Assembly: GCA_029168955.1 (NCBI GenBank)
Contig: JAPDOI010000154.1
Location: forward strand, 62,001-126,000
Source: Aplectana chamaeleonis
Taxonomy: Eukaryota; Nematoda; Chromadorea; Rhabditida; Cosmocercidae
Direction: 5' to 3'
Length of the DNA: 64,000 bases
Each line of letters begins with the position of its first letter. The first letter of the stretch is position 1. Both the position numbers and the translations under genes were made by a program. Positions 23,606-34,185 of the stretch are shown piece after piece. A model generated the notes under the pieces. The model worked only from the letters and a program-made list of their open reading frames with translations. It was not told the origin of the DNA and did no database searches.

Positions 23606-25977
23606 CAGGGGTGTGCGGCAATTGCCGTTTGCCGATCGCCGTTTGCCGGCCATTTTTGGGGTTTGCCGTTGTCGTTGCCGTTTGCCGAAATTTTCGCTTA
23701 AAACCGGCAAATTTTCGGCAAAAATGCGTCAAAACAACAGAGCCTGGTGTGCGCGTTCACCTCAGTTTCTGTATTGGTCAGCGATTCGAAGCTGCAGCAA
23801 ATAATTTTTTGGCTAGTGTCAGCAGTTCCAACTCATGTAATGGGTAATTTCACCCAATGATCCTGTAACTAATGCAGATATTTCGACTTGGTTATCGGAG
23901 GATTTCGTTTAGGTTCTAAGATGGGAGCTTCCAAATGTCTTTTTTTATCATGAAATTTTTAATCCCTTAGAAATGCCGAAATCGCAAAAAAGCTTTTCCA
24001 GACGCATACCATTTCCTGCAAGTTCCGAAATGGCAGAAACAAATGGTACAAAAGTTTTGGTGTGAAAGCATCTTTATTTAGACAAATGAACCACTTGAGA
24101 ACTCGTGTAAATAGGCCCGCTTATCGTCGGTTGCTTGGCTGATGGTAATAAATGGGACAGGAAAATGATCAATTCCGCAATTACTCTGTCCGCCTTTTTA
24201 AAAACCGAACAATGTTCACAACGGTCATTAAATGCAATGTTTAATAATATTTTCGATGTCAAGATCATTATCTGAAACGAAAGGTCGACGGTGCTGTCAC
24301 AGCGAGGGGGGGAGGCACTTGGCCACGCCCATTTTACTGCTAAGCAACTGCTCTACTAATTCTCGAGTGGGAGGAAAACCCTGGGGCGGCATGCACGTAC
24401 GCGGCGGGTTAGGTTGGGGTTAGGCAGGGTTTGGGGCGTCGGCGCGTTTGATGATAGCAGCGCGAGGGCTGAAAGGGGGTTAGGCTAGCACTGAAATATC
24501 GTTCCTTCGCAAACCTTACCTAGGAAGCTGGGGCAGCCGAAACCCCTTGAGACACCAACTATTGATTATCTCCAGCACTCGCACAGCAATCATCAAACGC
24601 GCCGAGGCCCCAAACCCTGCCTAACCTCAACCTAACCCGCCGCGTACGTGCATGCCGCACCTGGATTGGTTCTCAAATTGCGCGGCGGCGCGAAAAAATG
24701 GGCATGTTCGAGTGGAATGGCTAATTGCCCCCCTCCTCGCTGCGATAGCACCGGTAGACTTCTTGGCAGAGCTGAATTTGTTATGAAATGGTGTAGAGTT
24801 GAAAAAAAAACGAAAAATCGTCGGAGGCAACGATTGAAATGGCCTTCAAAAATTTCACCTGAAATAAAATGTCCGAGGCCCAATGCAACAACAGTGTCGT
24901 AAACCAGCTCAAAACGAGCAGTCAATTGCAATATAAGGCCAAGAAACTTGAATGTGGTGTGCTCGCATCACCCACTTCCTCGGTAGCCACAGGGGAAGTG
25001 GGTGGGGCAAGCACACCGCAATTATGTTTTGGGGCTGTATAGAGTGATTTATCCTTTGTTTTTTAGCCGACATTGTTGTTGTACTGGGCCTCGTGCAGCC
25101 TTTTGGGTTAATACACAGAATGGGAAACGCCCAAGAGCAGTCGGTTGGCTAAACGCACCCTGCGCGGCGCTCCAGCGACGACGTGTGCGCACCGACTTTC
25201 TGTCGCGCGCGTCGCATTTACCAGTCGAATTGTCGCTAGGTTCCTCTCATTCTGTGTATTCGATCGAGATGCTACTCAAAGCTCTTGACTCCCGCTGAAA
25301 ATTCGAAGGCTGCTTTTATCGTGTGCATTGCATTAATTTAAAGCAGTCTCACTCCACTCCTGTAGCTTCAAAAGGGAAACAATTCGAGCGTAATTTCAGA
25401 TGAGCGAAGTAAGGAACCCTGAGTGTACTACTTGTTACTAACACTAAAGGTTGTGAGTGACTTCGTCATAAACTAGACCGCGCGCTGCTGATCGCGGTAT
25501 GGACTGTGCTTCTCCGAAAATGTCGACCAATCAACGCATATTCATCCATCTATTCCCACCTGGTTGTGGTAGCGGTATCGGCCACAGTCTTTGGGTCGGC
25601 GCACGCTCCCACCGCACCAAGCTTGCTTACGCTTAGCTGCACGTGCCCGGATCGACTAGGCTGGGTAGCGCAATCAAACGGCCTCGTTGAACTCGATAGA
25701 GGCTCCTATACTCTACTGTAATTCTCTGATCATCTGAGGCTTTCAAGTAGCTTTCGATATATGGGACTTTCCCTTAGTGTAAAGGCTAGTTAAGCGCCAG
25801 ATACATACTAACCGGCAGATATTGCATGGTTCACCACACCACTAATAAGTGTGGGTGTATCATAGCACAGAACAGCTTTTGCCGTTTGCCGTTTTGCTGT
25901 TTGCCGTTTGCCGGCCGTTTTTGCGGTTCGCCGTTGCCGTTTGTCGAAATTTCAAATTTCTTTGCCGCACACCCCTG
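23606..25977. mobile_element. Non-autonomous hAT-like element, CAGGGGTGTGCGGCAA family
   Basis: A 2,372-bp element with 16-bp TIRs CAGGGGTGTGCGGCAA and a perfect 8-bp duplication GTCCTGAC (23598-23605 and 25978-25985). Subterminal DNA is rich in CCGTTTGCCG repeats. A CTG foldback MITE (24384-24660) is nested inside and no transposase frame is seen. The right copy of its TSD is the first eight bases of the 9-bp TSD of the adjoining Mutator-like element, so it inserted exactly at that boundary. Confidence 0.9.
24384..24660. mobile_element. CTG-flanked foldback MITE, copy 2
   Basis: 277 bp, the same length as copy 1 at 9850, with arms beginning GGGCGGCATGCACGTACG and ending GCATGCCGCAC. It is flanked by CTG at 24381-24383 and 24661-24663 and nested in the hAT-like element. 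Confidence 0.8.
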
Positions 25978-26445
25978 GTCCTGACTCATGTTACGTAAAG
26001 ATACCTCTAGTCGCCGTCGCGCGGCGCGGCGCGGCGAGGTGTGATGGAGCGCGCTTGTCACACCACGCACACACACACACACACACCGCTAGTCGCATAG
26101 TGGTGAGGCCAATGCTGGCAGAGTTTTGATTCATATCGCATACCATTTTTCTAGGATACATTTTAGCCCAAATACTGACATTGGATCCATTATTAGAGCT
26201 AATTTTCAATTGTAGTGGAAAGCGATCACGCCAACACCTGCTGAACTAACAGCACCTGAGTATTTCGTTAATGATGACAACTTGCTCATTCACAGGGATT
26301 TTCACGGATTTACGCTTCTTTCCTCAACACGTGTTCAATGATGTATTCAACATTACCTTCTATATGTATCAAAATATATTATATAGGCTCGCAAAAAATC
26401 AGTAATTAACAACACATTTCTTCATGAGAAAGTTTGTTTATGAAT

Positions 26446-27167
26446 TCATGCTATGGGATGCAATTTTTGATAACCCAGTTCTATGTTAAGCTGAGCTCCA
26501 GTTATCTCCTCCTCTGCGGACAAATTCACTCCCTCTAGATGCTGTGGTTCCGTCTCAGGAGAATCACTTTCCAGCTCGTCGGCTTCCAGGTCAAAATTGC
26601 AAACGTCTACAGTACTGTCCTGCTGATCTAGGTCGCCATAGGTCTTAACGGCATGCCTATGCTTACAGGAAATGCCCGTTCTATTATCTTGGCACGTGCA
26701 GAATATAGTTGTACACGAACGAAATTTTCGAAAGATTTTTCGAAATTTTTTTCGTTCGTCTTCGTTCGTTCGAAATTTTGTCGAACGAAATTTTTTCATT
26801 TTTCGTTCGTTCGAAAAGAATTCGAACGAGAAAATTTCGATTTTCGGTCGTTCGACATTTTTTTCGAAATTCTACAACTATAGTGCAGAACCAAGAGTAG
26901 GGGCACACGTCGCAGGGACGACAGTGAACGTTGCTCTGGAAGAAAAAATCGACGGTTTTTGAATCTTAAAATTCTAAGTTCTGAATATACCATCACATTG
27001 CAAAAGCATCTTCCCTGCCACTTAACGATGTTAGATTTATCTGAGTCTGCCGACTCAACGTTCCACTCATTGTTCCACTCAGTTTCCGATATTTTCCAGA
27101 TTTTCTGAAATCCACCGATCTCTGCATTAATGTGAGGCAGTGTTTCTCGCATTCTATCGTTAACCAT
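26446..27167 (-). pseudogene. SWIM zinc-finger protein remnant (MULE transposase-like)
   Basis: On the minus strand an upstream segment (27167-26991) ends before a GTATAT donor. A 55-base intron then runs to a ttttcttccag acceptor at 26936. The second exon begins at 26935 and reads CRPCDVCPYSWFC. It is cut there by a 179-bp MITE, and beyond the duplicated 8 bp continues FCTCQDNRTG, ISCKHRHAV and an acidic tail to a stop at 26446. Cys-x-Cys...Cys-x-His is the SWIM pattern. The MITE shifts the frame and adds foreign codons, so the protein is broken. The upstream segment has a W-x-V-x-S pattern, also seen before SWIM fingers. The start codon is unknown. Confidence 0.7.
26704..26882. mobile_element. 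hAT-like MITE, TATAGTTGTA ends, inserted in SWIM exon
   Basis: A 179-bp element with 10-bp TIRs TATAGTTGTA/TACAACTATA and a perfect 8-bp duplication GTGCAGAA (26696-26703 and 26883-26890). The interior is all CGAACGAAATTTTCG-like words. Removing it with one TSD copy restores an open frame through the SWIM finger, which confirms the boundaries. Confidence 0.9.
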
Positions 27168-27581
27168 TGCTGAACCAGAATGAAATTTTTTCTCTTTTCC
27201 TCTTAGGGTGAATTAATATAAACGATGCATATGTTCGTTTCTTTGAAACATCTAAGAATGCTCCCACACGAGAGGCTCGCAAGCGAAAGTTGCATCGTGC
27301 TCAGTTGGTTAAACGACGTGTGGATAGACTTGATGCACCTGCGTCGAATCGAATAGGATGTGAATAAAAAAGATTGTGCCTTCTGTATCTATTAGTTATG
27401 AGGATTCAGTTCATACTAAATCAATTGTTGCTCGCAATTGTTTAAATTTTTTTATCACTAGTTTCGAGACAATCTTGTTTTTGACTATGGAAACACATTG
27501 AACGGTGTTCATGAGCAGCATTGCTCCCGATACGAGGACAAGTTACGATTGGTAGCAATGGTTAACCCTTATTTATGGAAG

Positions 27582-27603
27582 AACTGCCTATATGTAGGCA
27601 GTT
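27582..27603. other. Perfect 9-bp hairpin with 4-base loop
   Basis: AACTGCCTA and TAGGCAGTT pair perfectly around TATG. An A-box-like TGGTAGCAATGG lies about 30 bases upstream and a weak B-box-like word downstream. It could be a decayed tRNA-like structure with a long variable arm, but this is weak. Confidence 0.4.
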
Positions 27604-27966
27604 TTCAGTTCAAATCGCGGCTCAACAATTGAGCCGGTTCATTTGCGTTGCTAGAACGTAAACGGTCTGGCACTCTGAATCAAATTATGACGAGAAGCAT
27701 AACCATATAAGTTGTTCCTCACACCTCTGTTTGTTTCATCACCATGCGACTAGCGGTGTGTGGATGTGACAAGCGCGCCCCATCACACCTCGCCGCGCCA
27801 GCCGCGCCGCGCGACGGCGACTAGAGGTATCTTTACGTAACATGGTCCTGACTGGAATCTCCTACCGTTTCTCCGACAACTTTTTTTCCTAAAATTTTTG
27901 TCCATTTCTGTGTGTTATTCGTTTCTTTTCTTTGTTTCATCTTTCTCATATCTGGGCAACCCAATT

Positions 27967-29504
27967 GAATAATGCTAACCAGACACCCACTTGGCGCGAC
28001 GTCATTACGGACCCCGCACACAATCTCACGCCTAGTGGTATTTTTGGCACTGGGCGAGGTGATAATGCAGTTTTCGTCGTTGCGAAGGGTTTAAGAGTTA
28101 TTCTTCTCAATCTGGGAGAAGGTTTTAAAATATAAGAATTGGAAACACTCGAATTGGCAACAAAATTCACGTTCATATACTTTTTTCAATTTCTACTATT
28201 GTAAATTTATTGATGTTTTCTCTACGACCTGGGCGGATAGTAGCACACTACGTTAACAGTTTATGAAAATAAGCCAAATGAACGATGGATTACGTTTCCT
28301 ACGTAAGAAATGAATAAACTGACTGGGGAAGTGTTTAGAGTGGTAAACGCATCCGCGAAAACGACTAGTATTGTTAGTATCTCTTCTGGCTCAATAGTAA
28401 AACTGCGAATCATCCCGCCGCGAGCTGCAGGTTCGAAAAAGTTATGAGCATTTTTCAAGCTTCGCGAAAAGGCAGTACCACCCATCAGGCATTTTTTTTT
28501 GAGTTTCAAAAAATTTTCTCGGGTTTAGCTCAAAACTTGTATGCAGGGGTAATCTAGGGTGGCGAACACGAATCTGGAGTCCATTTGTCGAAGTTTCGAG
28601 GTTTACTGTAGGTTACGGTAGGTAAAATGTCATTAAGGGGGCAAAACCCACCTTAGTATTTTGAAAATCGACAAACGGACGTTAAAATCGTATTCTGCAC
28701 CCCGAATAACCCCCGCATAAAAATTTTGAGTAAAATCTGAGATTTTGATCTAACTACCGTATACCCACCGTAATCTACCGTGATTTGCAGAAAATCGATA
28801 AACAGACTCCAGATTCTTGTTCTCCACTCCGAATTACCCCCAGGAGAAACAATTTGAGCAATATCTACCGTAGCACTCCGAGAATCTCGAAAGTGGCGTT
28901 TTTCCCTCGAAGTTTTCCCAGGGTGGGGAGCTTCGAACGGATTAGCCGGAAACTTTGGGAAACCGACTAGTAAACCACAGATTCGTGCTCAGCGTCCCAA
29001 AAAAAATTCTGGGGGAGTTTTAAGTCAAATCTGGAACAGTTTTCTAAAACGCTTCCAAAGCCCTGTTTTTTTTTGTCAATTCGAGTGTTTCCGAGCACTC
29101 AGTTAGCAAGAAGACAAGCCAATTGAACGATGGATTACGTTCTCTACGTAACCAACGGAAGAATTGAGCATCAAAAAAGGAAACAAAAACAACAAGATTT
29201 TAGTATATGGATCATAGGCACCGTTTAGAAACCAAAACTTAGTAAAAAAGAGGCAAAATAAAATGATGCAATAGTATAAATAGGAAAAAGTATATAAACG
29301 TGAACGTTTTTGTTAATTCGAGTGTTTCCAATTCTTATGTTTTAAAATCTTCTTCCCAGATTGAGAAGAAAAACCCTAAAACCCTTCGCAACGACGAAAA
29401 CTGCATTATCACCTCGCCCAGTGCCAAAAATACCACTAGGCGTGAGATTGTGTGCGGGGTCCGTAATCACGTCGCGCCAAGTGGGTGTCTGGTTAGCATT
29501 ATTC
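27967..29504. mobile_element. Long-TIR element with 9-bp TSD (Mutator-like, non-autonomous)
   Basis: TIRs of roughly 230 bp begin GAATAATGCTAACCAGACAC on the left and are mirrored on the right to 29504. The 9-bp duplication AACCCAATT occurs at 27958-27966 and 29505-29513. The interior holds AT-rich sequence related to 30.8-31.6 and 45.9-46.7 kb and no transposase. Its TIR differs from that of the neighbouring MULE, so it is a separate family. Confidence 0.85.
28500..29070. repeat. Dispersed AT-rich repeat inside the long-TIR element
   Basis: Repeated phrases of the type TTTGTCGAAGTTTCG, GGTAAAATGTCATT and GAAAATCGACAAACG recur at 30.8-31.4 kb and 46.2-46.7 kb. This suggests that the interior of the 27967-29504 family is shared with other copies or captured from them. 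Confidence 0.5.
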
Positions 29505-29513
29505 AACCCAATT

Positions 29514-29974
29514 GACCATTCTGGACGATGTTTGGGCATGAATCTAAAGGGTTGCGTAGTGGCGACAGCCGGCGTCAGGTGGCTGGCAAGGAAGGGCCAC
29601 TTGAAAAAAGTGGCAATGCGAAACGATTCACTGCGAATTGCTTATTCTTCAACCATTAAGATTCTATTAACGTTGTGTGATTATGTCGTTTTCATTCCTA
29701 TTCACTGCTGAAATAGTTTATGTAGCTAGGTGTGTTCGCCTATATTCCCTGTTGTATTCATCCTGTTGCTTCAATTACAACAGCTTGCAGTTGATCCCGT
29801 TCATGAAATTGAATCAGGGTCAGAATTCGGGCGAAAACGTCGTCAGTGAATGACAAGCGAGGACGGTTGTGGCGTTGGCAATGCGCCAGCCAGACGCGAC
29901 GCGCGCCGCACGCAGCCGATGCCCGCCGACCAATCAGCTGCAGCCGCGGAGGGTGGCAAGCGTTCAGATGCGAC
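29514..29974. other. Unassigned stretch
   Basis: No recognised gene or element boundary. The AT-rich part lies next to a 3' fragment of the CR1/Jockey-type LINE. Confidence 0.3.
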
Positions 29975-30495
29975 CAGTAGTGGATTCGTCAATAAGTCCA
30001 TTACGGTCAGCGTGGTAGGTCTCTTGGGACAGTTGAATAACAGTGCGGTATCATGGCCGATGGTACCGCAGTAAGGGCACACATCAGATTTGCTGCTGTC
30101 AATCTTGCTGAGATAAGACATTAGCATTGTAGAGTGACCACAGCGTTATGATGCGAGCGTGCATCTTGCCCATCTACTGAGTTGAGACTCTGAGGTGCAG
30201 ACGGGGGGCAGTATATCTCCTAGTATAGGATTTATAGCCGCCTTCATAAGATGACACCGTACGAACTTGTTGTGCTCCTCGCGCAAAAGACGGAGTCGTT
30301 CTTGCTGTGAGTCGTGCCATCTTTGCGAATTGACTTTGTTTGGAGCATCGGCGAATGGTTTCCTTATACTTCTCTCTCTCACGGGGTTTAGCACTCTCCA
30401 CGACGGGTGATTTGGTTGCTTTATAATGTTAATGCGGAATCGCTGGGCCTGGAGCTGACAGTGCTCCTTCACTGGTAATAGACGGGGGCTAATAG
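29975..30495 (-). pseudogene. CR1/Jockey-group LINE fragment, C-terminal part
   Basis: Minus-strand coding remnants include LPVKEHCQLQAQ, WHDSQQERLRLL, a frameshift near 30130-30150, and the C-terminal zinc knuckle (CPYCGTIGHD...H/LFNCP), in which the usual His is Leu. It is a 5'-truncated copy of the element at 32571-34091. A half TGTGCTT-type MITE (about 30500-30560) joins its 5' side. Confidence 0.85.
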
Positions 30496-30779
30496 TCGAG
30501 AGCGTGCGGCCGCGAAGAGTGTCGAGACGCAATTGCGGGCAGCAATTTAGCCCAGATAAGCACAGTTCCATATTCCTCCGAAAAGCGGACAACGGACTCG
30601 TGATCAGCCCCTCAATGAACCAATCGCGGCAAACTTTTATCAGAATCAGAGACTTCGACCAAACTTCCGTAGAGCTACAATAATCCTCCGTAAAACTGAA
30701 AGCGAATATTGTGTTCCTGTTAGGCACCTAAGGTAACCCCCTGGGCGAGGGTTGAGCGAAAAAAGTTCTTGACCTCTGT

Positions 30780-31620
30780 AGTATTCAATGTGAAATAGTG
30801 CCGAATTTTTTTTCTGATTTACTGTTGTTTTTCAAAATTTTACACCTGCAAGGGAAGTATATGAAGCGTGTGTCGAATCTGCCGAAACGAATTGTATCGC
30901 GAAATGGTAAGGGTATCCATCAGAATTTTCTTGGGGTGTTTTGAAAAAAAATCGGATTTTGCCAAAAACTCGTATGTAGGGGTATTCTAGGGTGCTGGAA
31001 ATAAATCTGGGTCTATTTGTCGAGAGGGGGGGTGCAAATTCTACCTTTATGGTTCGAAAAACGGCAAATGGTTATCAAATTCGTATTCACCACCCCCATT
31101 AACTCCCGGGTACAAATTTTGAGTCAAACTTGAGACCTAGATCGAAGTACCGTATGCGTACCGTAATCTGCAGAAAATTGGCAAACGGACCTCATATTCG
31201 TGTGAGGCACATCAAGTTACCCTCAGAGAACGGTTTCGAGACGCATCTATTGAAGAAATCCGGAAATCTCGAAAGTGGAGCTTCGGAAAATCGACAAACA
31301 AACTTCTAATTCGTGATCAGCGCCTTAAAAATCCCCCTGGGAAAAATTCAAGTCAAACCAGGTACGTTTTTCTGACGCGCTTTTAGAACCCGTAATTTAC
31401 AAAAAAAACCGCCCAACCGAAAATCCGTACAAGTTCAAAACACTATCAGTCACCGCAAAGTTTGGAGAATGGGCCTTCCCCAAACTTTGCTCAGGGGTCA
31501 GTTTTGGGCGCTGAACACAATTATGAGGTCCGTTTCCGGAATTTTCAAAGACTGAAGCCTGTTTTGGAAGGAACAGAAACCACAAAAAATTACCGTTTTG
31601 GGTTCATAACTTCTCGGGAC
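30780..31620. repeat. Dispersed AT-rich repeat, inverted copy of 45.9-46.7 kb
   Basis: Words such as CCCCAAACTTTGC, ACACAATTATGAGGTCCG and AAATCGACAAAC recur in reverse order and strand near 45860-46700 and partly at 28500-29060. No coding capacity. Ends not resolved. Confidence 0.55.
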
Positions 31621-31672
31621 CTGCGGCTCGGGACGGGGTACTGCGCAGTTCTACTAAAATGCTCGAGATATA

Positions 31673-31950
31673 CTGTGCTTATCTGAGTCAAATTTCGGTC
31701 CGCAATTGCGTCTCGACACGCTTTGCGGCCGCGCGCTTCCGAGTCGGAAAAGTTTGCAGCGCCGCAGCCACCGATCTGTTGACTCTAGGTGGGTTTTAGA
31801 AACTGGAAACTAAACAAAATTGAAGAAAACTATATAAAAAAGCCATATCGAGTCGGCTTCGGCGCTGGAAACCCGACTGACTCGGGTGCGTGCGGCCGCA
31901 AGGCGTGTAGAGACGCATTTGCGGACCGGAATTTGACCCAGATAAGCACT
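31673..31950. mobile_element. Foldback MITE, CTGTGCTTATCTG ends, copy 1
   Basis: A 278-bp element with arms of about 70 bp: GTGCTTATCTGAGTCAAATT pairs with the inverted right arm. ATA flanks both ends (31670-31672 and 31951-31953). A 277-bp sister lies at 48871. Confidence 0.75.
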
Positions 31951-31988
31951 ATACTAGCAATACAATTCGTTTCCGCAGATCCGACTTA

Positions 31989-32122
31989 AGGCCTATGCAT
32001 AGTCCGGCGGCAAAAGTCGTGCCGCAATTATGGGGGATAAAGGGCATGGGCGAAACTGCGTAGTCGCCCTGTATCCTTCACCATGATGCCGCGACTTTTG
32101 CCGCTCGACTATGCAGAGGCCT
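31989..32122. mobile_element. Harbinger-like MITE, AGGCCTATGCATAG ends
   Basis: A 134-bp element with ends AGGCCTATGCATAG and its inverted partner (one change) and subterminal CGGCAAAAGTCG arms. TTA flanks it at 31986-31988 and 32123-32125. The 3-bp TWA target suggests PIF/Harbinger. Confidence 0.8.
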
Positions 32123-32125
32123 TTA

Positions 32126-32523
32126 CGCTCTGTATACTTCCCGCTGCGATGATCACAGAGGAGGCCGCAGCTTTCGGCGCCGGGAAAGAATGGAGGCCGC
32201 CGCCTTCGCCGGCCACCACGCGAAAATAGTCGGTATTCTGACAAAAAAAACTTAGAAAACTGATATTACAAAAGTATAAGTAGGAAACGCGTTGAAAATA
32301 AGCGTCAAATTATAGAACAATAGTAATTCATTCACAAATCCTTCTTTTTTTTCTCTAAACCTTCTACTGATTGCCCTGTCGGATATTCACAGTTGTCTTC
32401 GCCCACGCCGCCTACCTTAGAGAATCCCTAAATGTTCGCCATCTACCTAGAAACTTCACGCATTGGCAATGGTGTTTAAACATTCGCTTTTTGCTCGAGA
32501 AACCGCCACTTTACAGGATACAC
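32126..32523. other. Unassigned stretch
   Basis: No gene is recognised. It borders the (TTC)n that marks the 3' end of the next LINE copy. Confidence 0.3.
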
Positions 32524-32570
32524 ACTTTGTTTGCTTCTTCTTCTTCTTTGCAGCCACGTCGAGGGTACTG

Positions 32571-34091
32571 TCATAGGTTGAGGAACTGGGCGACCAATAA
32601 TGGATTCGTCCATAGGTCCATTGTGGTCAGCGTGGTTGGTCTCTCCGGACAATCAAACAAATGTGCCGTATCGGGGCCGTGGCATCCACAGTCTGGGCAA
32701 ACCTTCGATTTGCTGCTGTCAATCTTGCTAACATATGCCATAAGCATAGCAGAGTGACCACAGCGTAGCGATGCCAGGGTGCATCTGGCCCTCCTTTCGA
32801 GTTGAGACTCGGATGTGCAGACCAAGGGCGGCACCACTCCCAGGATGGGATTTACCGCCGCCTTTTCCAGATGACACCGTACGAACTGTGTGTGCTCCTC
32901 GCGCAACAGACGGAGTCGTTCTTGCTGTGAATCGTGCCATCTTTGCAGATTGACTTTGCTTGGAGCATCGGCGAATGGCTTTCTGATGTCTCTCTCCCTG
33001 ACGGGGTTCAGCACTCTCCATGAGGGGTGGTTGGGTTGCTTTATGATATTGATGAAAAATTGTTGGGCCTGGAGCTGACAGTGCTCTTTTACTGGTAATA
33101 ATCGTGTCTCCGCATGCAAGTGCTCGACTGGGGAACTTCTTGCACATCCGGTAGCTATACGAAGTGCGGCATTCTGTACACGCTGCATCTTGGTCCAGGA
33201 GGTTTCTGATACCAAGTGCTGCCACACCGGTGCAGCGTACTCCAGAGCGGGCTGAAGTATTGCCTTGTATGTCGTGATAATAGTTTCCTTGCTACTGCCC
33301 CATGATGTACCGCCCAGGGCTCTGAGCACATTTAGCTTCGCGTTGACGACGGCCTGCTTCTGCTCGGTGTTCTTATGAAACTTGAGCGATGGATCGAGCA
33401 CCAGACCAAGCAGTTTGGGAAAGCGAGCAGCAGGTAATCGATCTCCGTCCCATTCGACATGCGGGTGCGCGCTGTGCTCTGATGGATCCGTTGTAAGTAC
33501 GGATACCGACGGTTTGGGTGCAGAGATCTTTAGCATTTTGCGATCAAAAAAGCTTTTCAGTGTGACCAGGTTCTCCTTGATCTTGCAGGCGGCCACATGT
33601 ATATCCCGATCCCGACACATTATTGTCATATCATCGGCATAGGCGACCACCTTGATATCCTGGGGAGGAGCGGGCATGTCTTTGAGGTACAGACTGAAGA
33701 GGGCAGGCGATAAAACGCCGCCCTGCTGAACTCCGGCTGCAATAGGAATACTATTGGAGACATGGTTCTGGAACAAAACTCTGGCTCGTCTGTCCTTGAT
33801 GAATGCCGATATCCAGCGTTTCTGCCACAGCGGTATTGATGATTCAAATAAGTTGCTTGACAAAACTCCATGGTTTACTGTGTCGAATGCCTTGGTGAGA
33901 TCTAAAGCAACTGCCACTGTTCTCTGTAGCTTCTGGGCATTGAACCCATCGCTGGCAAAGCTTGTAATTTCCAGCAGAGCTGTCGTGGTGGAATGCAGCT
34001 TTCTGAATCCATGCTGAATCACTTGCTTCTCATTGTGCTCCGCCAAGTCCTTTACTATCAGTTTTTCGGCTACCTTCGCGAATGTGGACAC
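32571..34091 (-). CDS. CR1/Jockey-group LINE reverse transcriptase, 5'-truncated, uninterrupted
   Basis: A 506-codon open frame covers most of a non-LTR reverse transcriptase: KLIVKDLAEH near the start, the AVALDLTKAFDTV block, GVQQGGVLSPALF, the catalytic YADDMT near residue 150, then the thumb. A C-terminal zinc knuckle (CPDCGCHGPD...HLFDCP) lies near residue 470. No stops or frameshifts are seen, unlike the other copies, so it is probably the youngest. The endonuclease and N-terminal reverse transcriptase fingers are absent. The 3' end is (TTC)n on the plus strand at 32524, meaning a (GAA)n tail. The clade assignment is by motif impression only. Confidence 0.9.
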   Translation of the reverse strand: MSTFAKVAEKLIVKDLAEHNEKQVIQHGFRKLHSTTTALLEITSFASDGFNAQKLQRTVAVALDLTKAFDTVNHGVLSSNLFESSIPLWQKRWISAFIKDRRARVLFQNHVSNSIPIAAGVQQGGVLSPALFSLYLKDMPAPPQDIKVVAYADDMTIMCRDRDIHVAACKIKENLVTLKSFFDRKMLKISAPKPSVSVLTTDPSEHSAHPHVEWDGDRLPAARFPKLLGLVLDPSLKFHKNTEQKQAVVNAKLNVLRALGGTSWGSSKETIITTYKAILQPALEYAAPVWQHLVSETSWTKMQRVQNAALRIATGCARSSPVEHLHAETRLLPVKEHCQLQAQQFFINIIKQPNHPSWRVLNPVRERDIRKPFADAPSKVNLQRWHDSQQERLRLLREEHTQFVRCHLEKAAVNPILGVVPPLVCTSESQLERRARCTLASLRCGHSAMLMAYVSKIDSSKSKVCPDCGCHGPDTAHLFDCPERPTTLTTMDLWTNPLLVAQFLNL

Positions 34092-34185
34092 TTTGTTTGC
34101 AAAGGCAGATTGTCCGATCCCGTGCGCAGCAGTGACCGTTCGCCCCGAAATTGATCATCTCTCGTCTTTTTACTGTTTTACTCTC

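Larger units (their letters stand above)
25987..27844. mobile_element. Mutator-like element (MULE) with long TIRs
   Basis: TIRs of about 115 bp start CATGTTACGTAAAGATACC at 25987 and are mirrored at 27844. A perfect 9-bp duplication GTCCTGACT lies at 25978-25986 and 27845-27853. Long TIRs plus a 9-bp TSD are the hallmark of Mutator-like elements. The interior encodes on the minus strand a protein with a SWIM-type zinc finger, the domain found near the C-terminus of many MULE transposases. A (CA)n run lies in the left TIR, and a hAT-like MITE is inserted at 26704. No DDE catalytic core was found, so the element is at least partly deleted. Confidence 0.85.

Noticed and set aside
27231..27365. 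Lys/Arg-rich plus-strand frame after a cctcttag word, ending in TAA
   Set aside because: The frame has an in-frame TGA just after the supposed acceptor, lies inside a Mutator-like element and has no family motif.
28388..28440. Second tRNA-like sequence
   Set aside because: The B-box is incomplete (GGTTCGAAAAA) and no cloverleaf can be drawn, so it is mentioned only as a relative of 4921.
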